Shown: positions 54,085 to 63,462 of the stretch, one piece after another | Layout: each line of letters starts with the position of its first letter | Numbering within the stretch: position 1 is the first letter of the stretch | NCBI GenBank assembly: GCA_001600635.1 | Contig: BCKL01000029.1 | Coordinates: 231,657-295,656, forward strand | Source of the DNA: Leucosporidium creatinivorum | Taxonomy: Eukaryota > Basidiomycota > Microbotryomycetes > Leucosporidiales > Leucosporidiaceae | Direction: 5' to 3' | Length of the DNA stretch: 64,000 nucleotides | Position numbers and translations under genes: made by a program | Notes under the pieces: generated by a model | Told to the model about the DNA's origin: nothing | The model's database searches: none | What the model saw: only the letters and a program-made list of their open reading frames with translations

Positions 54085-54956
54085 ATGGAAACTACAACAG
54101 ACCTCTCTCGCTGCTGCTTGCACTGTCACGCTACTGGTAAGCCTGCTTAGCTATAGAACTGAGATGACGATGAGAAAGCTAACATTTCCTTTCTCGAGCA
54201 GCTGCTGCCGGAGGAGAGGCGCTGTTGACTTGTGGAGGCTGCCGGAAGGCTAGATACTGCACGGTTGACTGTCGTGAGCTCTGCATGATCGCCTGGCCTT
54301 GATAGAAGCACGGCCCTAACCACCACTTCCCCTTTCGCAGAGAAGCTCGACCGGCCTCAGCACAAGGTCTGGTGTCGCGCTGCGATAAAGCCCCTGCCTG
54401 AAAGGCTTCCGCTCCCTGTATCTCTACCCGAGATGCAAGCTTGGCAGGCTGCTACGCAGAGTGGGTCGGGCTCGAGCTGGCTCACTTCCCGAACCGCACC
54501 TTTCGCTTCGCAGAGCCACTGCACGAGGCTGCACGCCAATCCATGCGTCTGTGTCGACCCGACTCGCTCAACCAGACTCACTAGCTCGTCACCACCTTCG
54601 AGGTCAACGAGAAATGGCAGTCCAGCGACGACCCAGCTCGTCTCTTCACCCTGCTGAATGCGGCAGCGCAACCAATCCCTTACGTCGCTCAGCACCAAGC
54701 GTGGTTGGAGACGACCGATTGCCTTAGGATGGGGGAGGAGCTCTCCAGGTATCACAACACGTCCTTCGCCGGTGGAAACCTCGCCGGGAGGGAGTTCTTC
54801 GGCCATGTCTGCATGTTCTTGATGAACAAGGGGAGGAATGAGTGGTCCTCGCGCGCCATGAGCGGTGGATTCCATGTCGCTCAAGCCAGAGACCTACCAA
54901 TCGCGGATGATTGGGTAGGCGAGCTGAAGCAAAAGCTCGGCGGCGTTTCGCGGTGA
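54085..54956 (+). pseudogene. MYND-finger family gene, copy 4, in-frame stop
   Basis: Opens M-E-T-T-T-D-L-S-R-C-C-L-H-C-H. The finger is complete (C-L-H-C; C-G-G-C-R-K-A-R-Y-C-T-V-D-C-Q; H-K-V-W-C) over three exons, with introns at about 54,137-54,201, 54,271-54,341 and 54,471-54,523. In the C-terminal domain, after Q-T-H, an in-frame TAG (54,582-54,584) sits where relatives have a Val or Ile. The same frame then continues L-V-T-T-F-E-V-N-E-K-W and so on for about 120 codons to D-D-W-V-G-E-L-K-Q-K-L-G-G and TGA 54,954-54,956. So the copy is a nonsense-mutated gene that would make only the finger and a short linker. Confidence 0.8.
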
Positions 54957-55321
54957 GCTGGAGGTCAGCAGTAGTAACGGCGGATGCTTGTATATAGATT
55001 TGGAGGGCGCAAAGCCATACACCAACACCCCAAGTCTCAGAGCAAGCAGCAAGCTCGTCTCTCACCGCGGTTCATCTCCTTGCCATCGCCGAGCGCCGAG
55101 CTTGCCCCCTTCGGCTTTCGCATATTGCCTCGCTACTGGAGCTTCAAACAGGTGCTCTTCAGTTTATCTACCACGCCTTCAACATACTACAGAGCCTCCT
55201 CGCCAAGCTTGGACCTCCTCAGCCTCACTCGACCCTCTTCGATTTCGCTCGTCCACCTCTTGCGTTCCCGCCGCTCGCTCGTCTCGCTGCTCGACTCGCC
55301 TGCTCGCTCTACTGCATAAGG
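54957..55321. other. Spacer with leader repeat
   Basis: Holds the second copy of the leader repeat and the presumed promoter of MYND copy 5. No gene. Confidence 0.55.
55075..55260 (+). repeat. MYND-gene leader repeat, copy 2
   Basis: Direct repeat of about 6,500-6,700; identical blocks include ctcgccaagcttggacctcc and ccctcttcgatttcgctcg. Lies just upstream of the MYND gene at 55,322. Confidence 0.7.
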
Positions 55322-56282
55322 ATGAAAGCTACAGCAGACCTTACTCGCTGCTGTCTGAACTTTCATGCTACTGGTGAGCCCTGTTGAGCTGCAGAACGAA
55401 AAGATGAGAAGTCGAGGGAGAAGCTGACTCGCGCTTGTCGAACAGTTGCTGCTGGAGGAGGCTCGCTGAAAGCTTGCGGAGGATGTAAGAAGGCGAGATA
55501 CTGCTCTACAGACTGTCGTGAGTCGCGTCTAGCGAGACAGGGACCGGGAGAAGAGCTGACCCGACTGGCCGCTCGCAGAGGCGAAGGATCGCTGGCGGCA
55601 CAAGATCTTCTGCGAAGCTATCAGCACTATGCCTGCGAAAGATGTGCCGCCTCAGGAAGATCGCTACCGTTTCCGCTTCGTCGATGGATCATATAGTAAG
55701 CGAATGGGCTCGGCACAGCAGAGCACACGCTGACCGGAGTTGGAAAACAGCCTGCTTCGCCGCTGCAGCATTCTCCGCTCTGAAGAAGTCGTCCGAGCCG
55801 TCTCTCTCAGCTACACACGTTCTTGTGGTCACTCTCGAGCCGAACGAAAGCTGGACCGAGGGCGACGACATCCGGCGCCGGTTTGCGCTCAAGTCGGGCG
55901 CCGCGCTCCCTGACGCATACCTCGAACAGCACATTGACTGGTCAACTGGCAATCCCGACCCGGCTTTCCCTGGAAATATAGCTTTCGTCCGGGCGAAGGC
56001 GGCGGAAGAAGAGGCTCTCAAATCGCTGGCTGTCGGTCAGCCGATGGAAGCCTGGATTCGCCTCTTGACTTCAAGTACCCTCACGCCGGCTACACACAGT
56101 GGGACTTCTTCCCACAACACGCTTGCCAACCTCGCGGCGCCTTGTCGGTCGCCCACGACGACGATTGGCTCGCGACTCTTGCCTCGGACTTGACGAGCGG
56201 AGGACCACCTGAGCTGCCTCTTCGAAACGTCGATGGGTTCACTGCGCTCTTTGGAGTGCACAAGTGCCCCGAAGGCCATTAA
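55322..56282 (+). pseudogene. MYND-finger family gene, copy 5, frameshifted and finger-damaged
   Basis: Opens M-K-A-T-A-D-L-T-R-C-C-L-N-F-H: the second zinc ligand of the first pair is Phe instead of Cys. The rest of the finger is normal (C-G-G-C-K-K-A-R-Y-C-S-T-D-C-Q; H-K-I-F-C). Introns at about 55,374-55,445, 55,519-55,579 and 55,695-55,750. The body is the closest relative of the intact copy at 61 kb (E-G-D-D-I-R-R-R-F; P-D-A-Y-L-E-Q-H-I-D-W). Around 56,063-56,070 one base is missing relative to that copy, so the frame runs to an early TGA at 56,191-56,193. In the shifted frame the family sequence continues (F-K-Y-P-H-A-G-Y-T; D-D-D-W-L-A-T-L-A-S-D-L) to TAA at 56,280-56,282. Confidence 0.78.
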
Positions 56283-56442
56283 AAGAGTTGCCCAGTGTCT
56301 TAGCTTCCAGTCTGATTCGGTGCGTTTCTCTCGGCCGCTCCTCGATTGGCAGCTGACCTCTCCGTCGACTACCGCAGCTCGCGTTACGCTTAGGTAGAGT
56401 AGATGGAATAGCAGAGCGTCTTGAAAGCTCGCTACAGATACG

Positions 56443-59400
56443 TCACCCTTCCACCACCACTGACAGCGGATTGCGAAGCCTCGTCTCGAGACCCGAACCG
56501 AGGTCGACGAGGCGCAGCTCATCGAGAGTATGAGCGCCAGGGCGAATCGCGAGGAAGCGAAGGCGCACCGAGGCGCAAGTGTTGGGCGCCAGAGGGCTGC
56601 GAAGCGATGCGGGAGGGTCAGCGGCGAAGCTCGGCGAAGAAGAGGGCTCGACTCGGGGGGCGAAGAGCGAGATGAAGCAAGACCGTGACTAACCCAATCC
56701 GCACATCGTTCTCCAGAGCCACAATCTTGGCTACCCGCTCTTCCCTCTTCCTCCCCTCAGCCGTCAAGCCCGCTCCCAGCCCTCTTGCGAGCCCCAAATC
56801 TCCCTTCGGCGGCACCTCGACTCCCTCGCTCAACCTCTTCACCGGCACCCCTACCGTGAACCTCTTCACCTCATCCCCACGGTTGACGATAAAGACCTCA
56901 ACGAGGAAGACGTCCAGTAGGCCGATTCTCGGCGCTCGAGGACGAGGAGCCTTCGCTTTTGGCGCTGCAGCGGGAGACGGGTAGATGGAGGAGGAGCGGC
57001 GGCGCTCGGTGATGAAAGACGGCGGAGTGGGTGTGGCGGACTGGTCGTTCGAAGAGGGCTCGGGGCTGTTGGAGGGGTTGGGAGAGGAGGGCGCCGAGGG
57101 GAATTGGAAAGTCGCGTGAGGGGAGAGTCGACCGGCGTGGAGGTCAACTTCAGGCGATGAGAGAGAGTCTGAGCCGGGTGTGAGGGTGGAGTCGACGGGA
57201 GGGGGTCGTTGGCTCTTGACGGTGCGAAGGGGGATGAGGGAGATGGAGACGACGATATTGCCGCTCGCCGGCCGAGCTCCTCGTCCTCCGACGATCTGAT
57301 CCAGATCCGCGTCGGTCGGTACTCCTGCTCCCGCTCCGTCGAATCCCAGCCCGACCGAGTTGGCCGGCGAGACGTTCCAATCTCTTCCCCCTCCTCCTGC
57401 GCCGACGCCGTGCTCGAACCCAGGCGCCATGACCGCCGTATTCCAGCTCTCCCGCTTCGGGTCGCTGTTCGACACTACATCGAATCGTCGGTTGAGAGGA
57501 TCGGCGTGCGGAAGCGAGTTGCGAGCGGACGAATGGGGAGGGTACGCGGGGGTGGGAGGGAGGTTGGCGTGTGAAGGAGGGAGAGGGGAGGGCTGGTTCG
57601 TGAGGGAGGAGAAAGACTGGTGTTGGCCTGGTGTGGAATAGGGCGAATCGCTTCCGGCGCCAGGAGGAAGGGAGAAGAAGTGCCGAGGAGGGCCAGTAGC
57701 GCCTGGCGTCTGTACGTCGAATGGCGTAGGAGGAAGAGCACGAGTGTCGCCTGTGAGTCTCGGGGGGAGAGGGCCAAGCGAGAGACGAGGGCGCTCGGTA
57801 TCGCCTCGCTTGAACCCCCGCTGGACGAGCACTGGCGACTTGCTCGCCAGCGAAGCGAGACTGGCCATCGTATGGCGCTTGCTGCCTGCTACGGCTTCGA
57901 CTTGAGCCATCTCGGCGCGGGAAGTGCGCTTACTGGCTGGTGAGGAGGGGAAGGGAGCGGAGGAGACGGAGAGGCGAGCGAGGGCGGCGGCGGAGTGGGT
58001 GAAGGTCGGCCGAATCGGAACGGGAGGGATGAAGGAGGCGCGTTTGGGCGGGGAGCGTTGGGCAAAGGGAGAGATGTCGAGGGTACAGTTCCAGCGGGAG
58101 GAGAATGGGTCGGTAGGGGAGATGATGGTTGGTTCCCCTCGCGCCGTCGTCGGGGACGGCGCCGCATCGTCGACGCTATACCCATCCATCAAGCTCCTTC
58201 CCTCACTCCTCGCACTTCCTACGCCCCTCCCACTTCCGCTGACCTTCATCGGCCTCCCTTTGACCACGATAGCCACTCCCCGCAACCACGGGCTCTCCTT
58301 AACCTGATGAGCCCGCTCCCTCTCCCTCTGCCTCTCCTCCTCCTTCCTCTTTTGCTCCTCCGTAGGCTCTTCCCCAAATCGTGCCGTAAAGCGCTGACTT
58401 GGGCTGGTGGCGACTCCAATGGGGACCGGCTCGAATGATGGAGGCTGACCGTGCAGGTCGAGGGAGGCGCCGTGGTGGAGAGAGGCGAGCTGGGCGGCCT
58501 CGGAGGAGAACGTGACGGCGTAAAGGAAGTTGTGCTGCTCTTGTGCGCCGAGGAGGAGAGGGAAGGTTGAAGAGGTGCGCTCGCCGAGAATCTCGCGGAT
58601 CTCGACGTCGCCGGGGTAGGAGGAGGTCGAGGAGCCGTTGGTCATCTCGACCGAGACGGACTCGATCTCGAAGGCGTCCTCTTGGTCGCCCGCTGGTGAT
58701 TCGTCCGGCGAGGTCGACCCTCCCTCGACCTCAACGCACATGATCAACCCTTCCCCTCCCGCTCCTCCCTCCATCCCGATCCCACTTCCCAAATCTTCGC
58801 TCGCGCCCTTCCTCCGTCCCAGTCCTTCCACCGAACAAGGAACAGTCCTCATCCTGACATTCAACGCGCTCTTGACGTTCAAGACTCGGCGGACTGCTCG
58901 GCGGATGGAGGGGTGGAGAGGCGCGTCGGCGGCGAGTGGGGGGAGTGTGGATCCGGGAGGGAGGGAGATGGAAGACCGACTCGAGCGGCGAGGGTGCGAG
59001 GCGGTGGAGGTGCTCGAGGTGGGGAGAGGGAGGCGAGAGGCGGGGAGATGAAGGGGCTGAGAGGAGGGGAAGGCGCCGGAGAGGGAGGAGAGAAGGTTGA
59101 CGTCTGTGGAGGATAGAGAGTGAGTATCTGGCTCGCTCGACAGGAAACGGAGTGGCAGAGACCTACCATCGAAGCTCTCGACGAGATACTCGTCCTCCTC
59201 GGCCATCAATTCCTCGAGGGTCTTTCCAGCTCCATTCACTCCGCTCGGGCTCCTCGAGTGGCTGGCAGGGGTTCTTGCGCGCTCGAGTAGGTCGGCGAGG
59301 CGTGGATCGTCCCGCAGAGTTGCCGTGATGGTGAGGCAGAGCCGAGGCGAAGTGAGGGGGGTTCGGACAAAGGCTGTGAGATGGCCAGAGAAGTCAGTGA

Positions 59401-60352
59401 TGCGATCTCGTTCGTTGCTCAGAAGCCCTTCTTTCAGTGAAAGCCGAGCACTGAGACTTCTACTCACCAACATCGCCGCCAAACTCCCACACGCCGATCC
59501 AATCCCCTTCGCCGCCGCCTTCTACCTGCTCACGGCCGACCCAAACCCTCGCACCCGCCTTTGCCTTTCCCTTCACATCCTCCCTGCTATCTTCTCTAGC
59601 CCCCGTTCCCTCCGAGCTGAAGACATAACTCCACAAGCTCACGCCCTCCTTCGTGCTCGCATACTGCGAATCGGTTGCGCGGGTGGACGGGAAGGGCGAA
59701 GGAGTGAGAGGGACTTTTGGGGCTGCTCCAGCTGCTGTTGTAGAGCTGTGGACGAGGTCGAGGGCGGGAAGACTGCCTCGCCTCGCTGGGAGGGCGGAGC
59801 TGGACGACGGAGGAGGGCCCCGTCCCAGCGCGCTGGACGAGGAGAGGGAGTTGCGCTTCTGGTGATGGGCCGAAGCCGGTTGGAATCCTGTAGTCTGAGC
59901 GGGCGTAGGAGCGCCTTCGATGTACGAGACATCGGCCGAGAGGGAGAGGTGGGGCTGAGAGCCGTGTTGTGCTTGTAACGAAGGGAGGAGGAAGGAAGCT
60001 GCTTGGGCGCGGTTCAGAGGTGGTGCAGGATGTGCTGTCGGTAACCGGATGAGGAGATAAAACGGTAGAGTCTCGTCTGTAGGGCGCGAGCGGGCTGTCA
60101 GCGAGCGCAACACGAGGCCTCAGCTGGATTCTGCAGCTCACCATAGTACGCCTGCTCCCGCTCTTCAGCCCTAGCAATAGCTGATACCCAAGCATCCGTC
60201 TCCTGCTCTTGCAGCTCTGCTTCGTCCGCCGAGAGCCCCGAGTTGTGGAGCGAAGTTGACGGAGGCGCGTCGTGTTGAGGTGGGGTTGGAGGGACGTGTA
60301 GGTGTAGTGTTGCGAGATTGAAGAGTGTAGCTGGGTCGTACACTCCGGCCAT
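56443..60352 (-). CDS. TRS65: Trs65-like TRAPP complex subunit
   Basis: Long protein (about 1,200 residues) resembling the fungal TRAPPII subunit Trs65, which helps activate Ypt31/32-type Rabs at the late Golgi. Start M-A-G-V-Y-D-P-A-T-L-F. The second exon begins D-E-T-L-P-F-Y-L-L-I-R, then V-W-V-G-R-E-Q and W-I-G-V-W-E-F. The C-terminal Ig-like part has L-D-V-F-L-V-E-V-F-I-V-N-R-G-D-E near 56,900 and, after an intron with a gttagt donor (about 56,691-56,596), G-P-L-A-P-N-T-C-A-S-V-R-L-R-F-L near 56,580, ending S-V-V-V-E-G before TGA 56,445-56,443. The middle 600 residues are disordered and Ser/Pro-rich. It sits between MYND genes and is absent from the left duplication arm. Confidence 0.72.
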
Positions 60353-60744
60353 CTTCTGTAGCTGAACAGTAGCCCGAGAGCGAGTTGAAAGCGCGACGAG
60401 TGAAGCGGAAGAGAGCAAGCGGGCGGCGAAATGCTGATGAGCAAGCGCTGTGGTTACAGTGTAGGCGGCGAAGCAGGGGCAGTAGCGCTATACTCGAGCC
60501 CGCTTTTCCTAGTGCTCCTCTCTTTCTTACTAGCTCCAGGTCATATTCTCAGCGAGCGCCGAGAGCTGCTCGGCGAAGGCAGGCGTCCCTTGTGAGCTGT
60601 CTCCTACATTTCAGCATGCTTCGCACTCGCACTGACACAAAAGTCCAACGTCCCGCGAACTATTAAGAAGGCAGATCAGCGCCGAATCGCGAAGCTAGGC
60701 TCGGCCGAGCACCAACCGCCGAGGCGAGAGGAAGAGCGGCTCAC
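60353..60744. other. Intergenic spacer
   Basis: Upstream of the Trs65-like gene and downstream of MYND copy 6. Nothing recognised. Confidence 0.45.
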
Positions 60745-61723
60745 CTACTCAGGCTTCTTCATCGTGTGCAGATAGGACGCCCTCATGACTGATCCTTCCT
60801 TACGAACAGCCACCGCAGAAGTAGGCGCGCCCTTCGCCAAGTCCGAAGCGAGAGTAGCGACCCAATCGCCGACGGGAGCCAAGGGGTGGACGCGAGTCGA
60901 GATGTAGCCTATCTGGGGATAAAGATCCCACATGGTGTATCCGGGCTTGGGAGACTTGAACATGGACATGCGCATCCAGACTTCCAAGTGCTGGTTCCCG
61001 GCGCTGGCGTAGTCGGGGATGGTCGTCGCCCCCTCCTCGCGCAAGGATGCCATGGTCCAGACGCCTCGAGCGTGCGGTCCTCCCGCAACCTCAACGCGCC
61101 ATTGGAGATGGTGGTCGACGTAAGCGTCGGGTACAGCGGCTCCGGACTCGAGGCGGTAACGTTGGCAGATGTCGTCGCCTTCGGTCCAAGCCTTGTTCGT
61201 CTCGAAGGTGGTGATGAGGATGTGTGTGGCGGTGAGCGAGGGAATCAAGTGCTTCTGCAGTCCGCTCCAGGCAGCTGCGCCGAAGCAGGCTGCTCAATGG
61301 TGGGTCAGCGCTAAGTCGAGCAGGGGAAGCGCCGAGAAACATACGGAACGACTCGCGAAGAAGGTGCGGCGTGCTTCGTCTTCGCTCTCGGGCAAGTCTT
61401 TACCGAACGACGTGCTGATCGCCTGGCAGAACAGCTTGTGCTGAGCGTAGTCCTTCGTCTCTGCGACGCCGGCGACCAGTCAGCTCCCGTTTCCCGCACC
61501 GCCGACTGGACAGCACTCACGACATTTGGCAGAACAGTACTTTGCTTTCTTACAGCCTCCGCAAACGCTGAGCGGCCCTCCTCCAACAGCAGCTGCTCGC
61601 AAAGCATCGCGTCAGCTCTCGGGCCCCTTGTCCTCCGACCCCTGCCTTTTCTGCAGCTGAACAGGGCTCACCAGTAGCGTGACAGTTCAAGCAGCAACGC
61701 GAGAGGTCTGCTGTAGCTTCCAT
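60745..61723 (-). CDS. MYND-finger family protein, copy 6 (intact)
   Basis: Best full-length member in the window. Opens M-E-A-T-A-D-L-S-R-C-C-L-N-C-H; the finger is C-L-N-C, C-G-G-C-K-K-A-K-Y-C-S-A-K-C-Q, H-K-L-F-C. Introns follow A-T (about 61,671-61,594), the finger (61,520-61,462) and the linker. The last donor is the weak gtttct, which lines up with gtaagc in copy 5 and keeps phase 1. The C-terminal domain has A-C-F-G-type opening residues, T-A-T-H-I-L-I-T-T-F-E-T-N, E-G-D-D-I, V-P-D-A-Y-V-D-H-H-L-Q-W, W-M-R-M-S-M-F-K and G-D-W-V-A-T-L-A-S-D-L-A-K-G. It is divergently paired with the coiled-coil gene, as in the left arm. MYND fingers usually mediate protein binding; the role of the C-terminal domain is unknown. 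Confidence 0.8.
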
Positions 61724-62220
61724 CCTCTTCCAAGAGAGCGAGTCGAAGTGCGAGGCGAGTTAGCGGGAGGAGAGCAAGAGGCGAAACGGACGAGGGCGAG
61801 GAGGTGGGCAGCAGCGTGGCAGGGGTCGAAGCGAAGCTGAAGAGGTACAGATCCCTCCAGAATGTCACAAACCAGATTGACATCCGCTTCCAGGTTTCTG
61901 CACTTCTGCAGCGCTGCTAGCCTTCGCCGAGCCGACGCCGAGCGGCGACCGAGGTTTGGCGCAGCCTCGATTTCACCTCGCGCAGCTCAGTCTGAGAGAT
62001 CTCAGAGGCTGTATTGTTGATCATTGAGCTACACCTGTGCCCCGCAAGCTGGCGGCAGACATCGGCCTCCTCAGAGTCTCCTCAGCTGACGCCGCGAAAG
62101 ACCAAGGAACTCGGCGCGCATCAGCCGCTCTTGTTCTTCTACTTCTGACCTCGTCTAAGCTTCGAAACTCGCTGGAAGCTCTCAATAATCTACCGACACC
62201 TTCTCAGACACCGCTACAGC
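61724..62220. promoter_or_regulatory. Divergent promoter region, right copy
   Basis: Inverted counterpart of 11,603-12,070 with high similarity (for example cctggaagcggatgtcaatc in both). It separates MYND copy 6 (-) from the coiled-coil gene (+). Confidence 0.55.
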
Positions 62221-62992
62221 ATGGTAGGTCCTCCCTACAGCCCAGCGCTCGCTCCTCACAGCTCACCGTCTCCCGTCTGCTCTTTAACAGCAAAACTCGG
62301 ATCTGGACGCCTTGCTAGCTCAACTGCGGCAATCTCAGGACACTACTGCTGCTCCTGCACCAGCTCCCGCTCCGCCAACCCACCTACAGCCCGCCCCGTC
62401 CCAAGCTCAGCTCGATGCTCTGCTCTCCTCGCTCAATCCCGCTGCACCGTCGACTCGTACCAGAGATCTGACTACACTGTCCTTCCCCGAAGCGATTCCC
62501 ATCGTTCAATCGCTCGCTCTTGACTCGCATTTTCTCGCCAACGTCGTCCGGTTAAGGGAAAGGCAGGACGAGGAGGAGGTCAAGCTGAGGGATGAGCGAG
62601 TCAAGTTAGAGCAGGACTGTAAGCGGAAAGGGCTGAGGTGAGTGCTGAGCTGAGCAGAGCTGTACCGCTGCAAGAGCTGACTGCTTTCCCGTGTTGTGAG
62701 CAGCGTGCCGGCCGTCTCGTCCAAGCTGAGGTTGTGGGATCGTGAAGCGCTGGTGAGGTGGAAGAAGCTCCAAGGAGAGCAGCAGGCCAAGCTACAAGAG
62801 GTGAGCTCTCTCGGCGCTCTTCAGCTCTGCCGGCCGAAGCTGATCCTGTCTCGGCTCTCCCTTCTTGGCTCTCCCCTCCCTACACAGCTCGGAGTACCCA
62901 CCTTCTATCGCACAAGAAACGAGTCGGCGCTCAAGAAGCAGGAGCGCGTCTTGATGGTTCTGCTCGGCTTCCTCGACGACGAGCAGGACTGA
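62221..62992 (+). CDS. Conserved fungal coiled-coil protein, intact copy
   Basis: Small protein of about 200 residues. The first coding exon is only ATG (62,221-62,223), followed by an intron to 62,290, then Q-N-S-D-L-D-A-L-L-A-Q-L-R. A Pro/Ala-rich linker leads to L-S-F-P-E-A-I-P-I-V-Q-S-L, a charged coiled coil (R-L-R-E-R-Q-D-E-E-E-V-K-L-R), then W-D-R-E-A-L-V-R-W-K-K-L-Q-G-E-Q-Q, L-G-V-P-T-F-Y and K-K-Q-E-R-V-L-M-V-L-L-G-F-L-D. The pattern resembles small fungal proteins I recall as conserved but uncharacterised; I cannot name it. Other introns: about 62,640-62,702 and 62,801-62,887. Unlike the left copy, no internal stop. Confidence 0.75.
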
Positions 62993-63462
62993 GCCGAGCC
63001 TCGGAGCTGTAGCGGAGAGGGCTCTCAGCAGATCGCTTCCAGGCGTTTATATGAGGAGTGCTGTGAGATGGCCTCGCCTCGCTTGCGGGAGCATGCCTGC
63101 TGACTCTTACCGACCCCCCAGGCTCAAGCGCAGCGAACAATAGGCGGCGCCTCGCCACCGATACACCAGGCGACACGTCGGACACGGCAGCTGGCTGAAC
63201 GCTGTAGGCCCCCGACCTTCTCTGTAGCATTCGAGTGATAGCAATCAGTCAACATTCGGCTCCCCTCGTTCTCGGCGAGAGTGTCGCTCGGGTCCGCAAG
63301 CGCTCGTCTGCCACGTCTCTCTCACGATCTACCGGCGTACGCGATGATACTCCCGTGACAGCTTTGCTTCTGAAGATTGTATTGTACAGGAGGGCCACGC
63401 TAGAATCGAGTACTTCGCACTTTAAAGCCGAGTGCTGAGCCCGCGATTGCCGAGCTTTCTAC
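62993..63462. other. Spacer, outer part of the right arm
   Basis: Matches 10,280-10,815 inverted up to about 63,420. The position equivalent to the poly-G tract has about five G (near 63,207). No gene. Confidence 0.55.

Larger units (their letters stand above)
61724..63420 (-). repeat. Right arm of inverted duplication, coiled-coil gene part
   Basis: Reverse complement matches about 10,280-12,070: divergent promoter, coiled-coil gene and about 400 bp beyond its 3' end, excluding the poly-G expansion. Similarity is high in promoter and exons and lower toward 63,420. Confidence 0.8.
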
